Shown here in pieces: positions 22,424 through 26,365 of a stretch of DNA of 26,365 bases. The first letter of the stretch is position 1; each line of letters starts with the position of its first letter. Both the position numbers and the translations under genes were made by a program. This stretch comes from JBDTRY01 sp039931435 (lineage in GTDB: Bacteria > Acidobacteriota > Thermoanaerobaculia > Gp7-AA8). The DNA lies in the NCBI GenBank assembly GCA_039931435.1, contig JBDTRY010000033.1:1-26365 (forward strand), in the 5' to 3' direction. The notes beneath the pieces were generated by a model. The model worked only from the letters and a program-made list of their open reading frames with translations. It did no database searches and had not been told where the DNA came from.

Positions 22424-24160
22424 ATGAGAGTGCCCTGGGGCTATCTGAAGCGCGTTCTGGCCGGAGCCATCTTCGGGATGTACATGTCCCACCTCCTGTA
22501 CTTTCTCAATCCGCAGATCGACATCACCCCGGCGCGACTGGGCACGGTGACCATCGCCTACGCCCTGATCTGCGGCCTGCTCTTCGGTACCGCTCTCTGG
22601 GCGGCGCGGCTCATCCGCGTGCGGCTCTTCGGGCGGCCGGACATCGCCGACTATCGCCGTCACGGATTCGGTTGGGTCGTGGCTGCAGCCTTCGTCTCCG
22701 CGGCGGTGTACTGGATGCACCTGGTGGCCTTCCGCATCTATCTGCCCATCGGCGCGGTGCGCGTTCTCTCCAAGGCCAGCAACATCATCGTGGGAACGGC
22801 CTTCGCTCTGCTCATCCTCTGGATCTTCGAGCGCAGCGCCCGGCGCAACGTCTCCCGCGGCATTTTTCTCGTGGGAGTGATTCTCATCGCCGTCTCCTCG
22901 TTCTTTCTCTATCAGCGGCGGGAGAACTACCGCACGGACACCCGTACCGTGGTGGTGGCCAATGTGGGAATCGTGGCCGGCGAACGGCCGGTGGTCGTCG
23001 TGGCCATCCGCAATCTTCCCTTCGACTGGCTGGTGACGCTGGTCGGAGAAGGCAATCTCCCCTTCTTCGAACGGATGAGCAGGAACGCCTTCATGACGCG
23101 CGTCGAGCCATTCACAACCACGAGCCCCAAGGCCATCTGGGCCTCGCTGGCAACCGGCCAGCTTCCCAACCGTCACGGCGTGACCGGACGCTTTTCCTAC
23201 GAGACTCTGCTCAATGCGCCCGGCGAGCGTTTTCTCATTCTTCCCAGCGGGATCGGATTCCGCGCCTGGGGATTGATCCCTCCCGTTCGCCGGATCTCCG
23301 CGCAGCTGCCCGCGGGACAGGGCATCCCGTTCTGGACGATGTTCGAACGCCTCGGATTTCAGAGCTCGGTCGTGAACTGGCCCTCGGCCCTTCCGTCCCG
23401 AGGCGGGGCCACGCGAATGATCGGCGACAGCTTTTTCGATCACCCGCGAGATCCAGCCACGATCTTTCCTCCCTCTCTGGCCGCGGACACGGCGAGACAG
23501 CGTCTCTCGCCGAAACAGTTTCCGGATTCGGTCCGCACGCGATTCGACGGAGTCTCGCGCGCGACCCGTGACGGAATCCTGCACAACCTCGCCGAGGACC
23601 TCACCGCCCTGCGACTGACGGACCGTTCGCTGGGCGCCGAAGATTTCGCCCTGAACGTTGTGGCCCTGGAGGGACTGGCCGACGCGCTGCGGGTGCTTCG
23701 CCTTGATAGCAACGTCCTCCCCGGTCGAACGTCGGCCAGCGGCGAGGCTGTGCGCGTCTACCTGGAACAGCTCGATCGTGCTCTGGCCGAATTGCAGCGT
23801 TCCGCGCCGGGAGCGATCATCCTCATCGTCTCGCCGTCGGGGCCGCAGGCACCTACGGTCCCGGCCGACGCGGTGGCGTTGTTCGAAAGCGTAGTGGCAA
23901 ATCAGGACCCGGGCCGGGATGACGGATTCCTGATCATCACCGGCGAGGGAATCGTGAACAGAGCGAACGCCCAATCGGCCCAGGTAGTCGACATCGGAGC
24001 CACTGCACTTTTTGCCGCCGGGCTGCCCATCGCCCGCGACCTCGATGGACGGGTCACGACCGAAGCCTTCGGCGATCAGTTCCTGCGCGACAATAGTCTG
24101 TCCATCATCCAGACCTACGCCGCGGAGAAGCTGGTCGTACACCGTCCGGCATCGGACTGA
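22424..24160 (+). CDS. Membrane-anchored alkaline-phosphatase-superfamily protein, apparently catalytically dead
   Basis: A 578-residue protein with about five N-terminal membrane helices (roughly 8-27, 40-62, 83-105, 120-138, 146-163) and a C-terminal phosphodiesterase/nucleotide-pyrophosphatase fold. TTTSPKAIWASLATGQLPNR (231-250) and the LPFFERMS and YLEQLDRALAEL segments identify the fold. The expected metal ligands are missing: the usual VxxDG is VVVVAIRNL (190-198), the DxxxH loop reads ALEGLADALRVLR (414-426), and SDHG is SPSG (470-473). A structural or ligand-sensing role is more likely than hydrolysis. It ends 20 bases from the convergent pseudopilin gene. Confidence 0.8.
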   Translation: MRVPWGYLKRVLAGAIFGMYMSHLLYFLNPQIDITPARLGTVTIAYALICGLLFGTALWAARLIRVRLFGRPDIADYRRHGFGWVVAAAFVSAAVYWMHLVAFRIYLPIGAVRVLSKASNIIVGTAFALLILWIFERSARRNVSRGIFLVGVILIAVSSFFLYQRRENYRTDTRTVVVANVGIVAGERPVVVVAIRNLPFDWLVTLVGEGNLPFFERMSRNAFMTRVEPFTTTSPKAIWASLATGQLPNRHGVTGRFSYETLLNAPGERFLILPSGIGFRAWGLIPPVRRISAQLPAGQGIPFWTMFERLGFQSSVVNWPSALPSRGGATRMIGDSFFDHPRDPATIFPPSLAADTARQRLSPKQFPDSVRTRFDGVSRATRDGILHNLAEDLTALRLTDRSLGAEDFALNVVALEGLADALRVLRLDSNVLPGRTSASGEAVRVYLEQLDRALAELQRSAPGAIILIVSPSGPQAPTVPADAVALFESVVANQDPGRDDGFLIITGEGIVNRANAQSAQVVDIGATALFAAGLPIARDLDGRVTTEAFGDQFLRDNSLSIIQTYAAEKLVVHRPASD

Positions 24161-24180
24161 AAATTCCGGCGCGTCGCGCA

Positions 24181-24774
24181 TCAGCGGTCTTCCCATTGAT
24201 TCGTGCCGCGGTTGAAGCGCATGACGCGGATGCGTCCGGAAGCGCCGAAGACCCTGACGATCGTTCCGCGCTCGTCGCCGTCCGTGAGGAACACCGAGCC
24301 GGGAGTGCCCGAACCCATCGAAGAGAATGAGCAGAGCGTCGACACTCCGAAACGAACCGGTGAGTCCGTGGAATGTAGGATCGTTGCGCTGTCCACATCC
24401 TTCACACCGCGGACGGGAATGCCGATGCGGGCGAACCCGATGGCGTGCAGCACCGGTTGTGGCGGCGCTACAAGGCGATCGACTCCGGAAGTGATGTCCG
24501 CATTTCGAACGCCGTCGCCGTCACCATCATCGTAGATAGCGTAATGCCAGGTGCCACCGAGTACGACAAACTTCACTGCGCTGTTACTGCCTCTGGCGAT
24601 GGCACGCGATCGAACGCGATGCAGGATTCCCCTGATCTCGCTCGTTGCCGCATTCACTGCCTGTTGCTTTCGAAGGTTGAAAAAGGCGGGCATGGCAATG
24701 ACGCTGAGAGTTCCGATGATTGCCACGACTGAGAGAATTTCGACGAGCGAATAGCCTGCCTGTCGATTGCGCAC
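24181..24774 (-). CDS. FimT/GspH-like type IV pseudopilin
   Basis: A minor pilin or pseudopilin of 197 residues. The prepilin leader MRNRQAG is cut before Y8; Y-S-L-V-E follows with the conserved Glu at +5, then the hydrophobic helix ILSVVAIIGTLSVIAMPAFF. The C-terminal part has SSMGSGTPGSVFLTDGDERG and ASGRIRVMRF, typical of the GspH/FimT domain. Start chosen as GTG 24774 because AGGA lies ten bases before it; the GTG at 24783 is almost on top of the AGGA. It follows the ComEA-like gene by 97 bases. Together they suggest DNA uptake or pilus assembly, with prepilin peptidase and export genes elsewhere. Confidence 0.85.
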   Translation of the reverse strand: MRNRQAGYSLVEILSVVAIIGTLSVIAMPAFFNLRKQQAVNAATSEIRGILHRVRSRAIARGSNSAVKFVVLGGTWHYAIYDDGDGDGVRNADITSGVDRLVAPPQPVLHAIGFARIGIPVRGVKDVDSATILHSTDSPVRFGVSTLCSFSSMGSGTPGSVFLTDGDERGTIVRVFGASGRIRVMRFNRGTNQWEDR

Positions 24775-24833
24775 GGTGGTCACATCCTTTCAGCGACTGT
24801 GCTCCGCTCCGCAGAGAGCGCGAGGAACGGAGG

Positions 24834-24855
24834 GGGGCTGCCCGAAGGCAGCCCC
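24834..24855 (-). other. Very stable hairpin with TTCG loop
   Basis: On the minus strand GGGGCTGCC-TTCG-GGCAGCCCC is a perfect 9-bp stem with an extra-stable tetraloop, placed between the ComEA-like gene and the pseudopilin gene. There is no T-run. It could trim or stabilise the upstream message. Confidence 0.5.
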
Positions 24856-24871
24856 GGGTGGAGGGACGGCG

Positions 24872-25270
24872 CTACTGCGCCGCGGTGGCGGGCTGAGATT
24901 TCGAGGAGCGGGAGGCTCCCTTCGTACCGCGCGCTTTGCGCGGTCCATGCTGCTTCTCGGAGAGCGTGGTCTTCCCTTCGACGACGAGGTAAGGGCTGAG
25001 CATGGCGAATGTCTTGTCGCCCACTCCCTTGACCTGCATCAGATCGGTGGCCTTCTTGAAGCCGCCGTTCGCTTTGCGGTATTCGATGATGCGTTCCGCG
25101 GCCTTCGGACCCACTCGGGGTAGAAGGGCCAGCTGCGAGGCGTCGGCGGTGTTGATGTTCACCACGCCGGCGCCGGAGGCGTTGGACACTCCGTCGTCAG
25201 CCATGGCCGCTCCGGTGAGAGCGAAGAGAATAAGCATCGATGTTGCGATTGCAGTGAGGGATTTCCGCAT
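24872..25270 (-). CDS. Secreted ComEA-family helix-hairpin-helix protein
   Basis: A 132-residue exported DNA-binding protein. The signal peptide (to AMA-DD, 24) precedes two helix-hairpin-helix motifs: LPRVGPKAAERIIEYRK (50-66) and VKGVGDKTFAMLSPYL (80-95), with the NINTADASQL lead-in typical of ComEA. A lysine/arginine/serine tail (100-132) follows. ComEA proteins bind incoming double-stranded DNA during transformation. The ATG has AAAGGAG about ten bases upstream. A purine-rich leader of some 100 bases with another strong SD-like AAAGGAGGTGG precedes it. The pseudopilin gene lies downstream on the same strand, supporting a competence context. Confidence 0.88.
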   Translation of the reverse strand: MRKSLTAIATSMLILFALTGAAMADDGVSNASGAGVVNINTADASQLALLPRVGPKAAERIIEYRKANGGFKKATDLMQVKGVGDKTFAMLSPYLVVEGKTTLSEKQHGPRKARGTKGASRSSKSQPATAAQ

Positions 25271-25617
25271 GAGGGTCTATCTCCTTTCGTGTCGTTATTG
25301 CGGTTGATTTCTGTTTCGGTTTTGGTGAAGCCGCGTACTACCCACACTGACCTGTCGGCTCTTTCTGTTTTCTCTCTCTCCTGCACCACCTCCTTTCGCT
25401 GGCGGTACATCGCAAGCGGCCGGCCGTGTGGCACAAAGAGTGGAAGTCGCTGAGGGGAAAAGACTTACGCGGAAACGGTGAATTCGCGCGTGTCAAGAAA
25501 TCCTGCGCACAGAGGGGGCGGTGAAAAAGATTTTGACAAAGGACCGATGGCGTTCAATGGGACCCGGCTCTCCCTCGCTGGAGAAGGGCGGCAACGGCGA
25601 GAAATATCCACGACAGT

Positions 25618-25643
25618 CCTTCGCCCCGCCTGCGGGGAGAAGG
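25618..25643. repeat. Short palindrome, CCTTC/GAAGG type
   Basis: CCTTCGCCCCGC (25618-25629) and GCGGGGAGAAGG (25632-25643) form a 12-bp inverted repeat with one mismatch. It is followed by GCGAGCGAAGCGAGCCGGATGA, a combination common in intergenic repeats of GC-rich bacteria. The 25271-26324 gap contains repeats and no gene. Confidence 0.55.
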
Positions 25644-25720
25644 TTGCGAGCGAAGCGAGCCGGATGAGAGGCGCGCCACGATCCTGGCGTACGTTTTTTA
25701 CAAGCGAATCCACAACGAGG

Positions 25721-25743
25721 CGCTGAACCCGGAGTGAAGAAAC
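25721..25743. repeat. Family A lead segment, isolated copy
   Basis: CGCTGAACCCGGAGTGAAGA matches the lead segment of the family A repeats at 3588 and 26097, with two differences from the 3588 copy. Here it is not followed by the family A palindrome but by the array at 25767-26052. Confidence 0.55.
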
Positions 25744-25766
25744 TCGATCCCTATGTGAGTGTCGTA

Positions 25767-26052
25767 AGCCCGCGTAGCGGGCAAGAGACTGGAAGCCCCC
25801 GGCTTCAGCCGGGGGTCATGCCGCCGAACAATTTGAATGTAGAGCCCGCGTAGCGGGCGATACTTCGGATCACGTCCAAATGGCTTCGTCGAACCGGTTA
25901 TGTCGTGACGACAACGAAGCCGAATGAACTGTTTCTCCCTGGTTGAAGCCGATATTGCGGTTGTGTCGCCCGCTACGCGGGCTCGGTATCGGGTGCGATG
26001 GCACCCCCGGCTGAAGCCGGGGGCTACGGTTGTGTTGCCCGCTACGCGGGCT
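25767..26052. repeat. Symmetric array of two interleaved palindromes (X-Y-X ... X'-Y'-X')
   Basis: Motif X, AGCCCGCGTAGCGGGC, occurs at 25767-25782 and 25843-25858, and inverted at 25968-25983 and 26037-26052. Motif Y, with core CCCCCGGCTTCAGCCGGGGG, occurs at 25794-25816 and inverted at 26003-26025. The result is a 286-base mirror-image unit. The centre also holds GGCTTCGT (25882-25889) and ACGAAGCC. Short frames seen across it (SPRSG, LQPG) are artefacts of the repeats. Similar motifs are known to me from acidobacterial genomes. Confidence 0.8.
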
Positions 26053-26096
26053 CTGGTGCATGTACGCCTTTCATGCGAAGCGGACCAGCGGGGGAC

Positions 26097-26230
26097 CGCT
26101 GAACCAGGGTGAAGAAAACTCCAGGAGCACGCATTCCGAGCGATAGCGAGGAACCCCAGTGGCCGGGGGCACGATCCATGGGGCTACCACCCACCCCTCT
26201 GGGGCTCCTCGCTCACGCTCGGAGTGACGC
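26097..26230. repeat. Palindromic intergenic repeat, family A copy 2
   Basis: It has lead segment CGCTGAACCAGGGTGAAGAA, then a palindrome with arms near CGCATTCCGAGCG and CGCTCGGAGTGACGCG, and the same central CCACCCACCCCTCTGGGG as the copy at 3588-3725. Similarity runs over the whole 134 bases with scattered changes. Confidence 0.75.
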
Positions 26231-26299
26231 GATTCCGCAACGAGCGGAGGGCCGCTTGTCATGAGAATGCGCCTGCGGAATCAGGTCGATCAGCGGTGC

Positions 26300-26305
26300 T
26301 ATACT
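26300..26305 (+). promoter_or_regulatory. Candidate -10 box for right-edge gene
   Basis: TATACT lies 19 bases before the ATG at 26325, with GAGGG between. No good -35. Confidence 0.35.
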
Positions 26306-26324
26306 TTTCAGAGGGCCTCCTTCG

Positions 26325-26365
26325 ATGAAGGAAAAACGCGACGTCTACCGTTTTCTCCACATCAC
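26325..26365 (+). CDS. Start of an unidentified gene, runs off right edge
   Basis: ATG at 26325 opens MKEKRDVYRFLHI with a GAGGG ribosome-binding site nine bases upstream and a TATACT -10. Only thirteen full codons are visible, too few to name a family. Confidence 0.4.
   Translation, partial: MKEKRDVYRFLHI

Noticed and set aside
21973..23571. 532-residue plus-strand frame spanning the methyltransferase start and phosphatase-like gene
   Set aside because: Overlaps two better-supported genes and has low-complexity Arg/Ser/Pro sequence.
22373..24196. 607-residue minus-strand frame opposite the phosphatase-like gene
   Set aside because: His/Gly/Asp/Arg-rich composition typical of an antisense frame in GC-rich DNA; the plus-strand frame has membrane helices and a recognised fold.
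25159..25434. 91-residue frame in the ComEA leader
   Set aside because: Overlaps the ComEA start region in another frame; although an SD-like AAAGGAGGTGG is present, no family or codon-use support was seen.
25767..26052. Possible CRISPR array
   Set aside because: Repeats are palindromes in alternating orientation with unequal spacers, and no cas genes are nearby.
25870..26061. 63-residue frame with repeated SPRSG and LQPG motifs
   Set aside because: Translation of the X and Y palindromes; no coding evidence.

Overview
The window reads as chromosomal DNA of a GC-rich, Gram-negative-type bacterium. The best guess is Acidobacteriota or a relative. The hints are rplM-rpsI followed by rpsB-tsf, a SigR/RsrA-like pair, ComEA-like and pilin-like secreted proteins, frequent TTG starts, and abundant palindromic intergenic repeats. 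No rRNA, tRNA, CRISPR array, transposase or integrase was seen. The taxonomic call is inference only.

Left part (1-5553): a minus-strand translation block, rplM-rpsI, terminator, rpsB-tsf, terminator, then the first codons of what looks like pyrH running off the left edge. A repeat-filled gap follows, then folD and coaE on the plus strand, joined by an ATGA overlap.

Middle (5554-12935): an alpha/beta hydrolase, a small acidic/proline-rich ORF, and a minus-strand sigma/anti-sigma/ITPase group resembling actinobacterial sigR-rsrA. Upstream of the sigma gene are a sigma-70-like promoter and a GGAAT-N18-GTT element that would allow autoregulation. Next come a hotdog thioesterase, a non-canonical PTPS-family protein, a zinc-ribbon basic protein, a rhomboid-like protein without catalytic residues, and a DUF192 protein.

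Right part (12932-26365): a PilR/NtrC-type response regulator diverges from a secreted cohesin-domain protein. A Flp-like prepilin with a long proline-rich linker follows, then a decayed copy of the cohesin-protein C-terminus. Nineteen bases further on begins a two-gene minus-strand cassette: an Eco57I-type adenine methyltransferase translationally coupled to an SNF2-family helicase. This is the best candidate for a novel defence module here. It resembles the methylase/helicase part of class 1 DISARM without the other DISARM genes. Diverging from it is a membrane-anchored alkaline-phosphatase-superfamily protein whose metal ligands are gone. A FimT/GspH-like pseudopilin and a ComEA-like DNA-binding protein follow on the minus strand. 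The last kilobase is nearly all palindromic repeats, ending in the first codons of another gene.

Themes: core translation and cofactor genes on the left, redox regulation in the middle, pilus/competence and surface functions on the right with a restriction-like cassette set among them. At least four unrelated families of palindromic repeats fill the gaps. TTG is the likely start codon of six genes, chosen from Shine-Dalgarno placement or overlap with the upstream gene.
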